A stretch of DNA of 64,000 bases, from assembly GCF_048548695.1 (NCBI RefSeq), contig NZ_JBLYIF010000006.1. One strand, given 5' to 3'. Below, one piece after another: positions 15,302 through 25,300 of the stretch. The position numbers were made by a program, and so were the translations under genes. This DNA comes from Neptuniibacter sp048548695 (GTDB lineage: Bacteria; Pseudomonadota; Gammaproteobacteria; Pseudomonadales; Balneatricaceae). The notes under the pieces are model-generated. The model was not told where the DNA came from. It ran no database searches and saw only the letters and a program-made list of their open reading frames with translations. Numbering within the stretch: the first letter of the stretch is position 1; every line of letters starts with the position of its first letter.

Positions 15302-16063
15302 TTACTCCATTAAGAAGCGCTTTACTAAGCGACAGAATTCGTTGGGCTGTTCGGCATGGGGCCAGTGGCCGGTTTTGCCCATGATTTGATATTTGGCCTG
15401 GGGAAAGTGGCTCAGAACGGTGGGTCGATATGCTTCGTCCAGATAGTCAGAATTACCGCCCTTGATAAACAGGGTTTGACCGGCGAAGGGTTCGCCATGC
15501 GGCGCGTCTGCAATCTCATCATAGGCCTGATAGAGCCCTTCCAGGTTCATGCGCCAGCCAAAGCCACCGCGGGTAGTGCGGTATAGGTTGGTTAGCAAAA
15601 ATGCGCGAACACTTACCTCAGAAATCTCAGCGGCAAGTTGATTGTCTGCATCCGTTCTGGAGGTCAGGCTTGCCAAATCCAGTGACCGCAATCCCGCAAA
15701 TACATTGTCGTGCTGGCGCGGATAACGCACGGGTGCGATGTCTACCACAATTAATTTGTTGACGTAATCGGCATGGTTCATTGCCAGCTCCATGGCGACT
15801 TTGCCTCCCATCGAGTGCCCCAATATATGCGCTTTATCCAGGCCCAATTGGTTCATCAGTTTGACGATATCATTCGCCATCAGGGAGTAATTCATCAGGT
15901 TGTCGTGGGGAGAGCGACCATGGTTGCGCAGGTCAACCGAGATGACGTGGAACTCGGTAGCCAGTTGGCGGGCGATGCCCGCCCAGTTGCCAAGGGAGCC
16001 AAATAAACCGTGCATAATGATCAGCGCGGGGCCTTCACCCTGAGTCTGAAAGTTCAGTTGCAT
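15302..16063 (-). CDS. Alpha/beta hydrolase, YbfF-like esterase
   Basis: A 253-residue alpha/beta hydrolase. The oxyanion segment MHGLFGSLGNWAGIAR, the VISVDLRNHGRSPH stretch, the nucleophile elbow ILGHSMGGKVAME and the catalytic His in KTGHWPHAEQP are visible. Overall it looks like E. coli YbfF, an esterase with activity on acyl-CoA and short esters in vitro. It is convergent with the upstream HExxH gene, with 3 bp between stops. Physiological substrate not predictable. Confidence 0.85.
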   Translation of the reverse strand: MQLNFQTQGEGPALIIMHGLFGSLGNWAGIARQLATEFHVISVDLRNHGRSPHDNLMNYSLMANDIVKLMNQLGLDKAHILGHSMGGKVAMELAMNHADYVNKLIVVDIAPVRYPRQHDNVFAGLRSLDLASLTSRTDADNQLAAEISEVSVRAFLLTNLYRTTRGGFGWRMNLEGLYQAYDEIADAPHGEPFAGQTLFIKGGNSDYLDEAYRPTVLSHFPQAKYQIMGKTGHWPHAEQPNEFCRLVKRFLME

Positions 16064-16095
16064 TGTCTCTCTCCTTGGCAGTTAGCTGGCGGGTT

Positions 16096-16719
16096 TTACA
16101 GGATTTCCAGTAGTTCTACATCAAAAATCAGTGCGGAGTAGGGGGGGATACCACCCGGTGAACCCTGTGCGCCATAGGCAAGCTGATATGGGATGTAGAG
16201 ACGCCATTTCGCGCCTGTGTTCATCAACTGCAGGGCTTCGGTCCAGCCTGCGATGACACCACCCACCGGAAACTCTGCCGGCTGGCCGCGATCATAGGAA
16301 CTATCAAACACCTTACCGTCAATAAAGGTACCGTGATAGTGGGTACGGACATGGGAGGATTTTTCTGGTTTATCTGATGTGCTATCACCGGCTTCGATGA
16401 CTTCATACTGCAGGCCAGACTCCAGAGCTACGACACCATCACGCTTGGCATTATCATTGAGAAAAGTTTCACCTTCACCGGCGGCTTCTTTCGCCTCAGC
16501 TTCACGGGCTTCACGGATTCGCTCGTTGATCTGATTAAATGCCTGCTGAATCTTGTCGGCCTCAACACGCAGTCCCTCGTTGTTGTAAGCATCGGCAATG
16601 CCCAGTGCTATGGCGTTTAGATCCAGGCCTTCAAAACCGTTTTGCGCTAATTGATCGCCCATCTGTCGGCCGATACCGTAGCTGGCATGTTGTTCCAGCG
16701 TGTCGAGTGTCTGTGTCAT
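16096..16719 (-). CDS. fklB: FKBP-type peptidyl-prolyl cis-trans isomerase (FklB-like)
   Basis: A 207-residue protein with the N-terminal helical dimerisation domain of the FkpA/FklB group (ASYGIGRQMGDQL at residues 12-24). The C-terminal FKBP domain shows VRTHYHGTFIDGKVFDSSYDRG-like residues and GAKWRLYIPYQLAYG. No signal peptide is present, which favours the cytoplasmic FklB form. The ATG at 16719 has GGAA about 8 nt upstream; the longer start would be TTG. It accelerates proline isomerisation during folding. Confidence 0.9.
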   Translation of the reverse strand: MTQTLDTLEQHASYGIGRQMGDQLAQNGFEGLDLNAIALGIADAYNNEGLRVEADKIQQAFNQINERIREAREAEAKEAAGEGETFLNDNAKRDGVVALESGLQYEVIEAGDSTSDKPEKSSHVRTHYHGTFIDGKVFDSSYDRGQPAEFPVGGVIAGWTEALQLMNTGAKWRLYIPYQLAYGAQGSPGGIPPYSALIFDVELLEIL

Positions 16720-16756
16720 TATCAATTCCAGTTGGTTGGGTTGGGTCTAAGCCCGG

Positions 16757-17587
16757 TTATTCTGAAAGGAACAAGGTGGGGTCGACCCGGGTGTTATTCA
16801 AGCTTACGCTCCAATGCAGGTGTGCTCCGGTGACGCGACCGGTTTTGCCTACGGCGCCAATGATGTCACCTGATTTGAGCTGATCGCCGATTGCAACATC
16901 AATCTGACTCATATGGCAGTACATGGTGGTGAGGCCGAATCCATGGTCAATAATCACGGTGTTGCCGTTGAAGAAGTAGTCACCGGTATCCACTACTTTG
17001 CCTGAGGCGGGACTAACGATAGGTGTGCCTTTTGGTGCAGCGATATCCAGGCCGCTGTGGGGGTTGCGCGGTTGGTTATTAAAAAAACGTTTCAGGCCAA
17101 ATGCACTACTGAAAGGTCCTTGGGTCGGTAAATCAAAGCGGCTCACTGCCTGCGCAGGTTGGCTCCAGGCAACAAAGGCCTGGTTCATTTTCCGACGCTC
17201 TCGCTGCCAGCGAGCGACATCTTCTGGATTAGGCTCTACATGCCGTTTGTTAGGTACCGTCAGGTACTGGGCTTCATAGGCCTTTTCTTGGATAGAAAAA
17301 TAAAATGAAGTGCCTTCAGAGCGGACGTGCTGTCGTTTGGCGGGTTTGGCGCTCAGGGGAATGCCAATAACAGCAACCCAGCGGCTTTGTTCGGCCAAAC
17401 GGGTGTCGGTGCTGGGCACAACCATCACCCGGTTGCTGCGATACCATGTAGAAGGAGGTTGCGCGGTATTGATTCCGGTCAGAGGGAGCAATGCAACGCC
17501 TCCTGGGACTCGGCTTTCTTGCGGTAATGCTAGGGCATTGACTGCAAATAACGCCAGGAAACTAACAGCAATAACAGGTATTCGCAT
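16757..17587 (-). CDS. M23 family murein metallopeptidase
   Basis: A 276-residue exported protein with a signal peptide (MRIPVIAVSFLALFAVNALA). The middle domain has a typical M23-linked N-terminal fold, and the LytM peptidase domain runs from about residue 150. Zinc ligands are the His and Asp in NPHSGLDIAAPKG, with the HLHWS motif near the C-terminus; the HG in IIDHGFGLTTMYCH also fits. It probably cleaves peptidoglycan cross-links or activates amidases. It begins 3 bp after the stop of xseA, so the two are likely co-transcribed. Confidence 0.9.
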   Translation of the reverse strand: MRIPVIAVSFLALFAVNALALPQESRVPGGVALLPLTGINTAQPPSTWYRSNRVMVVPSTDTRLAEQSRWVAVIGIPLSAKPAKRQHVRSEGTSFYFSIQEKAYEAQYLTVPNKRHVEPNPEDVARWQRERRKMNQAFVAWSQPAQAVSRFDLPTQGPFSSAFGLKRFFNNQPRNPHSGLDIAAPKGTPIVSPASGKVVDTGDYFFNGNTVIIDHGFGLTTMYCHMSQIDVAIGDQLKSGDIIGAVGKTGRVTGAHLHWSVSLNNTRVDPTLFLSE

Positions 17588-17590
17588 GGT

Positions 17591-18937
17591 TTAATCCGTG
17601 TTGATCTCAGTGACAGTACAGGTCAGGCTGCCCTGATGCAGCCGCGCTTCAAGGGTTTGTCCGGGTTGAGCGTCTGTTGCGGTTGTCATGACGTGACCCT
17701 GAATATCAGTGATAATGGCATATCCCCGTTCCAGTGTGGCCAGCGGACTGACCATCTGCAGGCGAGCTACGGCCATACCAAGGCGTTGTTTTTTTTGCTC
17801 AAGTAGCAGCTGTGACTGTCGCTCAAGCCGGCGGTTCAATGTCGCTAGTTGTATTTGCAGTCGCTGGCGCTGCTGATCTGGAGAATTGTAGCTGAGCCGG
17901 GCCTTAAGCCGGTCTAATCTGTCACGTTGCTGTTGCAAACGCTGAGACAGGGAGCGGTAAAGTCGCATTTCAAGGCTGTCCAGGCGTTGCGACTGTTCGC
18001 GCAGGGTCTGTCCAGGATGGCGCAGGCGAGCTCGCAGACCGTTGAGTTTTTGTTGCTGTACTTGAACGTACCGCTGGGTAGTGCGTCGCAGGCGTTGTTG
18101 AATTTGCCCCAAGCGAAACTGCAATTGCTGCTTATCCGGACTGAGTAACTCTGCCGCAGCGGAAGGCGTGGGGGCGCGCAGGTCCGCCACCAGATCACTG
18201 ATAACAATGTCTACTTCATGTCCCACTGCGCTGACAATGGGCAGGTGGCAATTAAATACCGCTCGCGCTACCCGCTCATCATTAAATGGCCACAAGTCTT
18301 CCAGAGATCCACCGCCACGGCCCAGAATCAAAACATCGCATTGGCCGTGGTCTTCTGCCTGCTGTATTGCCCGACAGATCTGCGGAGCCGCGTCGGCGCC
18401 TTGTACGGCGGTAGGGTATAGGGTGATCGGCAACGCGGGGAAACGACGTTTAAAAACGGTCAGGATGTCATGGATTGCAGCGCCCGTGGCGGAGGTAATC
18501 ACGCCAATATGCCGACAGTGACTGGGCAGTGGTTGCTTGTGGCGTGTATCGAACAGACCTTCCTGCTGTAGACGAGCTTTGAGCTGCTCATAAGCCAGTT
18601 GCAGAGCACCGCTGCCCTCGGGCTCAATACTCTCGCAGATTAATTGATAGTCGCCTCGACCCTCATACAGGCTGACTTTGGCTCTGACCTGAACCCTGTC
18701 GCCTTGTTTGGGTGTAAAGTTAAGGCGCTGATTGTATTGCCGGAACAGCGCACAGCGCACTTGGGCGCGTTCATCTTTAAGGGTGAAGTACCAATGGCCT
18801 GAGCTGGGGCGAACAAAGTTGGATATCTCCCCCACCACCTGAACAGTGAGAAAGGCTCGTTCCAGCAGGTTTTTGACCTGGCGGTTGAGTTCACTGACGC
18901 TCAGGGCGAGCGGAACGGAGTGCAATTGATCTGACAT
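17591..18937 (-). CDS. xseA: Exodeoxyribonuclease VII large subunit
   Basis: A 448-residue XseA, the catalytic subunit of the single-strand-specific exonuclease VII. An N-terminal OB fold (VGEISNFVRPSSGHWYFTLKDE) is followed by the catalytic part with GVITSATGAAIHDI, ILGRGGGSLEDLWPFNDE and SAVGHEVD. Then come long Gln/Arg-rich coiled coils and a C-terminal GYAIITD strand. The ATG at 18937 matches the family N-terminus; the longer frame adds a spurious 27 residues. Upstream, the guaB promoter faces the other way. Confidence 0.96.
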   Translation of the reverse strand: MSDQLHSVPLALSVSELNRQVKNLLERAFLTVQVVGEISNFVRPSSGHWYFTLKDERAQVRCALFRQYNQRLNFTPKQGDRVQVRAKVSLYEGRGDYQLICESIEPEGSGALQLAYEQLKARLQQEGLFDTRHKQPLPSHCRHIGVITSATGAAIHDILTVFKRRFPALPITLYPTAVQGADAAPQICRAIQQAEDHGQCDVLILGRGGGSLEDLWPFNDERVARAVFNCHLPIVSAVGHEVDIVISDLVADLRAPTPSAAAELLSPDKQQLQFRLGQIQQRLRRTTQRYVQVQQQKLNGLRARLRHPGQTLREQSQRLDSLEMRLYRSLSQRLQQQRDRLDRLKARLSYNSPDQQRQRLQIQLATLNRRLERQSQLLLEQKKQRLGMAVARLQMVSPLATLERGYAIITDIQGHVMTTATDAQPGQTLEARLHQGSLTCTVTEINTD

Positions 18938-19050
18938 GGGGCCATGGTATACGAACTTGGTGTTGGTTGGCAGTAAAAAACAGGCAACTGGTGGCAGCGA
19001 AAATAGTAGCCCGATCACTGGCAGCGAACCGCTTTTAAGCTAGATTTGGA

Positions 19051-19079
19051 TTGTCCGTGATTGGGCAAATCTGTATAAT
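19051..19079 (+). promoter_or_regulatory. Sigma70 promoter of guaB
   Basis: TTGTCC at 19051-19056, a 17-nt spacer and a perfect TATAAT at 19074-19079. Transcription would start near 19086, about 34 nt before the guaB ATG. This position also rules out the longer in-frame start at 19051. Confidence 0.75.
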
Positions 19080-19119
19080 TTCGCGTTTAACTTTTTACTG
19101 GACTACAGGCGGGCAAAGA

Positions 19120-20589
19120 ATGTTGCGAATTCTTGAGGAAGCACTCACTTTTGACGATGTGTTGCTGGTTCCGGGTTACTCCGAGGTTTTGCCTAAGGAT
19201 GTATCCCTGAAAACTCGCCTGACCCGCGAGATTCAACTGAATATCCCACTGGTTTCGGCCGCCATGGACACGGTGACAGAATCTTCGCTGGCCATTGCCA
19301 TGGCGCAGGAAGGTGGTATTGGTATCATCCACAAAAATCTGACCATCGAACAGCAGGCTGCAGAAGTACTTAAGGTCAAAAAATATGAATCGGGTGTGGT
19401 TAATGACCCGGTGACCTGCCGTTCCGATATGAGCGTGGGTGAACTGCGCCAGCTGGCAGCGAGTGTTGGCTTTTCTGGTTTCCCCGTGGTTGATGACGGC
19501 GACTTGGTGGGGATTGTGACCGACCGTGATTTCCGCTTTGAACATAAAATGGAGGCCAGTGTTGCCTCTATTATGACGCCTAAAGATCGCCTGGTAACAG
19601 TGAAAGAGGGCGTTGATCCTGATGTAGTGCGCAATTTGCTGCGCAAACATCGCATCGAAAAAATCCTGGTAGTGGATGATGCCTTTAAATTGCAGGGCAT
19701 GATGACTGTTAAGGATATGAATAAAGCACAGTCTCATCCGAGCGCTGCTAAAGACAGTCGTGGCCGTTTATTGGTAGGGGCTGCAGTGGGTACCGGTGCT
19801 GAGACGCCTGACCGTGTCACCGCCTTGGTGCGGGCGGGTGTTGACGTGATTATTGTTGATACTGCCCATGGCCATTCTAAAGGTGTTATTGATCGTGTTG
19901 CTTGGGTGAAACAGACCTTTCCACAGGTACAGGTCATTGGCGGTAACATTGCCACTGCAGACGCTGCAATCGCACTGGCGGATGCCGGTGCGGATGGTGT
20001 GAAAGTCGGTATTGGCCCGGGTTCTATCTGTACCACCCGTATTGTGGCGGGTGTTGGTGTACCTCAGATCAGTGCCGTGGCCAATGTTGCCGCTGTTATG
20101 AATGAGCGTGGTATCCCAGTGGTGGCTGATGGTGGCATTCGTTTCTCGGGCGATCTGGCAAAAGCCATTGTTGCTGGTGCTTCAACTATCATGATTGGTT
20201 CAATGCTGGCAGGGACTGACGAGGCACCAGGTGAAGTTGAGCTGTTCCAGGGTCGGGCATTCAAGTCCTACCGTGGTATGGGCTCACTGGGTGCTATGGG
20301 TCAGAGCACTGGCTCTTCCGATCGTTATTTTCAGGATGCTTCCAAGGGTGTTGAGAAATTGGTGCCCGAAGGTATTGAAGGCCGCGTGCCATGCAAGGGT
20401 CCAATGGGTGGTGTTGTACATCAGCTGGTGGGCGGCCTGCGCGCAGCCATGGGTTATACTGGCAGCGCTAACATTGAAAACATGCGTACAGTGCCGCAGT
20501 TTGTGCGTATTACCAATGCGGGCATGCAGGAAAGCCATGTACATGATGTCAGCATTACCAAAGAGGCGCCCAACTACCGGGTTAGCTAA
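19120..20589 (+). CDS. guaB: Inosine-5'-monophosphate dehydrogenase
   Basis: A 489-residue IMPDH that oxidises IMP to XMP with NAD+, the committed step of GMP synthesis. It starts MLRILEEALTFDDVLLVPG. Two CBS domains lie around residues 95-210. The catalytic Cys loop is GPGSICTTRIVAGVG near residue 305, and the flap region contains KGVEKLVPEGIEGRVP. Start at the ATG 19120, behind AGGCGGG and a promoter. It forms the GMP branch with guaA downstream; a terminator between them suggests partial read-through or a second guaA promoter. Confidence 0.98.
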   Translation: MLRILEEALTFDDVLLVPGYSEVLPKDVSLKTRLTREIQLNIPLVSAAMDTVTESSLAIAMAQEGGIGIIHKNLTIEQQAAEVLKVKKYESGVVNDPVTCRSDMSVGELRQLAASVGFSGFPVVDDGDLVGIVTDRDFRFEHKMEASVASIMTPKDRLVTVKEGVDPDVVRNLLRKHRIEKILVVDDAFKLQGMMTVKDMNKAQSHPSAAKDSRGRLLVGAAVGTGAETPDRVTALVRAGVDVIIVDTAHGHSKGVIDRVAWVKQTFPQVQVIGGNIATADAAIALADAGADGVKVGIGPGSICTTRIVAGVGVPQISAVANVAAVMNERGIPVVADGGIRFSGDLAKAIVAGASTIMIGSMLAGTDEAPGEVELFQGRAFKSYRGMGSLGAMGQSTGSSDRYFQDASKGVEKLVPEGIEGRVPCKGPMGGVVHQLVGGLRAAMGYTGSANIENMRTVPQFVRITNAGMQESHVHDVSITKEAPNYRVS

Positions 20590-20608
20590 CAGCATTCAGC
20601 TAGAGAAG

Positions 20609-20642
20609 TGGGGCGGTGCCTAAGCTGCCCCATTTTTTTTTT
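20609..20642 (+). terminator. Intrinsic terminator after guaB
   Basis: TGGGGC (20609-20614) and GCCCCA (20627-20632) pair as a GC-rich stem, followed by ten T. It lies 20 bp after the guaB stop and before guaA, so guaA transcription needs read-through or its own promoter. Confidence 0.8.
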
Positions 20643-20679
20643 GTGGCATCCTTCGTCGCAAAGTGAGAGATACAAGGCC

Positions 20680-22260
20680 ATGACCAAAGATATTCATGCA
20701 CAGCGAATTCTGATTCTGGATTTCGGTTCCCAATATACCCAGCTGATTGCACGTCGTGTGCGTGAAATAGGGGTGTATTGTGAGATCCATGCCTGGGATA
20801 TGTCAGAAGCAGACATCGAAGCCTATGCGCCTAAAGGGATTATCCTGGCCGGTGGCCCGGAGTCAGTTACCGAAGGTGATTCTCCCCGTGCCCCGCAGCG
20901 GGTGTTTGAGATGGGTGTGCCGGTATTGGGTATCTGTTATGGCATGCAGACCATGGCGGAGCAGTTGGGCGGTAAGGTCAGTTCTTCCGATAAGCGCGAA
21001 TTTGGTTATGCGCAGGTACGCCTGGACAGCAGCCCGAGCCGCTTGCTTGAAGGTATTGAGGACCATGTTGCGAACCATGGTGGCTTGATGCTAGATGTAT
21101 GGATGAGCCATGGGGATAAGGTGACTGAACTGCCGGAAGGCTTCACGGTGATTGCCTCTACTGAGTCTGCGCCGGTTGCGGCTATGTGCCATCCGAAGAA
21201 AAAACTGTATGGCGTACAGTTCCACCCGGAAGTGACGCATACCAAGCAGGGCGGGCGTATTCTAGAGCGCTTTGTGCTTGAAATCTGCGGCGCAGAGGCA
21301 CTGTGGAACCCGGCCAATATTATCAACGATCAGATTGAAAAGGTGCGTCGGCAGGTCGGTAACAGTAAGGTGTTACTCGGACTGTCTGGCGGTGTCGATT
21401 CCTCTGTCGTGGCCGCGCTTTTGCACAAAGCTATTGGTGATCAGTTGACCTGTGTATTTGTGGATAACGGTCTGCTGCGCAAGGCGGAAGGCGATCAGGT
21501 GATGGATATGTTTGCCAAAAACATGGGCGTCAAAGTGATCCGTTCCGATGCTGAGGCGCTGTTCCTGGGCCGCCTTGAAGGTGAAAATGATCCTGAGAAA
21601 AAACGCAAAATCATCGGTAATACCTTTATTGAGGTGTTTGATGATGAAGCCACTAAGCTGACTGAGGTTAACTTTCTGGCACAGGGCACAATCTATCCGG
21701 ATGTGATTGAATCCGCGGCGGCGAAAACCGGCAAGGCGCATGTGATTAAGTCGCACCACAATGTAGGTGGCCTGCCGGAAGACATGCAGTTTCAACTGGT
21801 TGAGCCACTGCGCGAACTGTTTAAGGATGAGGTGCGTAAACTGGGTCTGGAGCTGGGTCTGCCATACGATATGGTCTACCGCCACCCGTTCCCGGGGCCG
21901 GGTCTGGGTGTGCGTATTCTGGGCGAAGTTAAAAAAGAGTATGCCAATATCCTGCGTGAAGCCGATGCGATCTTTATTGAAGAGTTGCATAATTCAGGTT
22001 GGTATCACAAAACCAGTCAGGCTTTTGCGGTTTTCCTGCCGGTGAAATCTGTGGGTGTGGTGGGTGACGGCCGTCGGTATGAATACGTTATTGCGCTGCG
22101 CGCTGTGGAAACCATCGACTTCATGACCGCGCGCTGGGCGCATCTGCCGTATGAGTTGCTGGAAAAGGTTTCCAGCCGCATCATCAACGAGATCCCCCAC
22201 GTATCCCGGGTGACCTATGATGTTAGTTCTAAACCACCTGCCACCATCGAGTGGGAGTAA
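20680..22260 (+). CDS. guaA: GMP synthase (glutamine-hydrolysing)
   Basis: A 526-residue two-domain enzyme that aminates XMP to GMP. The N-terminal glutamine amidotransferase has ILDFGSQYTQLIARRVRE, the nucleophile Cys in GICYGMQTMA and the His-Glu pair in GVQFHPEVTHT. The ATP pyrophosphatase domain has the PP-loop LLGLSGGVDSSVVAALL, followed by the C-terminal dimerisation part ending KPPATIEWE. The ATG at 20680 is the family start; the longer frame would run into the guaB terminator. Confidence 0.98.
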   Translation: MTKDIHAQRILILDFGSQYTQLIARRVREIGVYCEIHAWDMSEADIEAYAPKGIILAGGPESVTEGDSPRAPQRVFEMGVPVLGICYGMQTMAEQLGGKVSSSDKREFGYAQVRLDSSPSRLLEGIEDHVANHGGLMLDVWMSHGDKVTELPEGFTVIASTESAPVAAMCHPKKKLYGVQFHPEVTHTKQGGRILERFVLEICGAEALWNPANIINDQIEKVRRQVGNSKVLLGLSGGVDSSVVAALLHKAIGDQLTCVFVDNGLLRKAEGDQVMDMFAKNMGVKVIRSDAEALFLGRLEGENDPEKKRKIIGNTFIEVFDDEATKLTEVNFLAQGTIYPDVIESAAAKTGKAHVIKSHHNVGGLPEDMQFQLVEPLRELFKDEVRKLGLELGLPYDMVYRHPFPGPGLGVRILGEVKKEYANILREADAIFIEELHNSGWYHKTSQAFAVFLPVKSVGVVGDGRRYEYVIALRAVETIDFMTARWAHLPYELLEKVSSRIINEIPHVSRVTYDVSSKPPATIEWE

Positions 22261-22297
22261 CCTGGTCCAGTTGACCGGCACTCAGTGTTGCTAAAAT

Positions 22298-22325
22298 AAA
22301 AAGCCCGCATCAAAGCGGGCTTTTT
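22298..22325 (+). terminator. Intrinsic terminator between guaA and the RND operon
   Basis: AAAAAGCCCGC, a short loop ATCAAA and GCGGGCTTTTT. The run of A on one side and T on the other lets it serve both convergent transcripts, guaA and the minus-strand RND pump. Confidence 0.85.
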
Positions 22326-22378
22326 GTTGTTGGTTGCTACCACCTGGGCGGGAAGTGGTAGCGAGCTTACTGCCTGTC

Positions 22379-25300
22379 TCAGTGGCCTTTTTCTACTGTT
22401 ATCTCCGCCGTATCTGCGCCGTGGAAAATTCTATCTACCAGTACATAGAACATCGGTACAAACAGGATGGCGAGGAACGTTGCGCCCAGCATTCCGCCGA
22501 TCACCGCAATTCCGATGGCGTTTTGGCTGGCTGCACCGGCGCCGCTGGCCAGAGCCAGTGGCAGTACCCCCATGGTAAATGCCATGGACGTCATAATGAT
22601 GGGGCGAAAACGCTGTTTGGCGGCGATGATCACCGCTTCCTGGAGTTGATGGCCGTGTTCTCGCAGGTGTTTGGCGAACTCGACTATCAGAATGGCATTT
22701 TTTGATGCCAGGCCAACCGTTGTGAGCAGGGCCACCTGTAAAAACACGTCATTGGACAGATTAAATATCAGGGCGGCGGCTGCCGCGCCTAGAACCCCCA
22801 GAGGCACGACCAGTATTACCGCAAAGGGTACCGCCCAGCTTTCGTACAGCGCCGCGAGTGATAAAAACACCACAAGAACCGACAAGGCATACAGTATATT
22901 GGCTTGTGCGCTACTCTGTTTTTCTTCATACGAGATGCCGTACCATTCGATATCCAGGCCAGCCGGCAGTTGCTCAAGCAGACGTTCAATTTCGTCCATT
23001 GCTTCCCCTGAGCTGATGCCGGGAGCGGGCTGAGCCAGGATGTTCAGGGATGAGCTGCCGTTAAAACGCTCGAGTTTGGGCGAACCGTAGTACCACTCGC
23101 CACTGGAAAATGCATTGATCGCCACCATGTCACCTGAGGTATTACGGACATACCACTTCTCCAAGTCTTCCGGCATCATCCGGTGTGCGCTGTCAGATTG
23201 CAGGTAAACCCGCTTGATACGACCACGGTCAATGAAGTCGTTAACATAGCTTGAACCCCAGGCAATCTGCAGGGTGCGATTGATATCGTCGAGCGGTACG
23301 CCTAATGCAGCGGCTTTTTCGCTATTGATGTCGATCCGGTACTGTGCAACGTCGCTCAGGCCATTGGCGCGAACGCCGACCAGTGTCGGGCTGGCATTGG
23401 CCAGTTGCAGCAGTTGGTCTTTAGCGGTCATCAGGGCATCATGGCCCAGCCCGGTTCGATCAACGAGCTGGAAGCTAAGGCCGGATGCATTGCCCAGTTC
23501 GCGAATAGGTGGCGGGAAGAAAGTAAATACAGAAGCATCTTTTATTTGCGCCAGGTCTTTCATGGATCGGGCATTTATGGCGAAGATGCTTTGCTCGGGT
23601 TGCGTGCGCTGATCCCAGTCTTTAAGGGCAACAAAGCCGAGGCCTGCGTTTTGTGCCGAACCGGAAAAGCTGAAACCGATCACGGTAAATAGGTGCTCCA
23701 CCATATCCTGGTGTTCGGTCAGAAAATACTCCTCAACCTGTTGTGCCGTTTCCAGCGTACGCTCGGCAGTAGAGCCAGGAGGGGTGGCGATCAGCATGTA
23801 CATCAGACCCTGGTCTTCGTTGGGCAGGAATGAGCTGGGCAGCTGGCTGAAAATTGTCATCAGGCCGCCGACCAGCAACACATAGACCACAAAAAAACGT
23901 GCCGAGCGTTTGACAATGAAGCCTGCGCCTTTCTGATATTTGTCGCGTCCCTTGTTGAAATATTGGTTGAAGAGAGCGAAAAATCCTTTTGCTTCGTGGT
24001 CAGCGTTTTTCACCGGTGCGGGTTTGAGAAAAGTCGCGCAGAGTGACGGTGACAAGATCATCGCCACTAGCACCGACAGACCCATGGCCGCCACAATAGT
24101 GACGGAGAACTGACGGTAGATGGCACCGGCAGAACCGCCAAAAAAGGCCATGGGAATAAATACCATGGAGAGCACAACGGCGATACCGATCAGCGCGCCG
24201 GTGATCTGTCCCATGGACTTTTTGGTTGCTTCCTTGGGGGATAAACCCTCTTCGTGGATGATACGTTCGACGTTTTCCACCACTACGATGGCATCATCCA
24301 CCAATAGGCCGATGGCCAGTACCATGGCAAACATTGTCAGCACATTGATGCTGAAGCCGAACACATACAAAATGGCGAAAGTGCCCAGCAATACCACCGG
24401 TACGGCAATGGTCGGAATCAGCGTGGCGCGCAGGTTTTGCAGGAACAGCAGCATCACCAGGAATACCAGAAATACTGCTTCAATCAGGGTTTGCACCACG
24501 GATTTGATCGACAGTTCAATAAACGGCGTCGCATCGCGGGGGTACATGGTTTTCACCCCATCAGGCAGCAGTGCAGATAACTCGGTGACCTTCTCTTTGA
24601 TCAGGCGGGATGTCTCCAGCGCATTGGCGCCGGATGCAAGCATTACCCCCATGCCCACGGCAGGGTGTCCCTTGTAGCGCACAATGACGTCATATGACTG
24701 TGTGCCCCGTTCAACCCGGGCGACGTCTTTAAGGCGCACCTGTGCCCCCGTGGTATTGACGCGTAGCACGATATTTTCAAAATCTGCGACCGTTTGCAGC
24801 AGGGATTGTGCCGTGACAGTGGCGTTTAGCTGCTGACCCGGCAGGGCGGGCATGCCGCCCAACTGGCCGGCAGAGACGTCGGTGTTTTGCGCTTCCAGAG
24901 CGCTTTCTATATCCAGAGGCGTGAGCTGATAGCTATACAGCTTTTGCGGATCTAGCCATATGCGCATCGCATATTGATTGCCGAACACGCGGATATCGCC
25001 GACTCCGTTGATACGTGAAACGGGGTCGAGGAAATTAGTGACAATCATATCCCCTAAATCGGCCTGACTCAGTGCACCGTCTTCGGAATACATGCCGATG
25101 ACCAGCAGAAAGTTGCTACTGGATTTGGTTACCCGGACGCCAAGTGACTGCACCACTTGGGGCAGGCGGGCAATGGCTGCCTGGATCTTGTTCTGGGTTT
25201 GTACCTGGGCAATATCCGGATCGGCTTCTGGCTCAAACGTCAGCGTGATACTCATGGAACCGTCTGAGCTGTTGGCGTTGAAATAACGCAGGTGATCAAT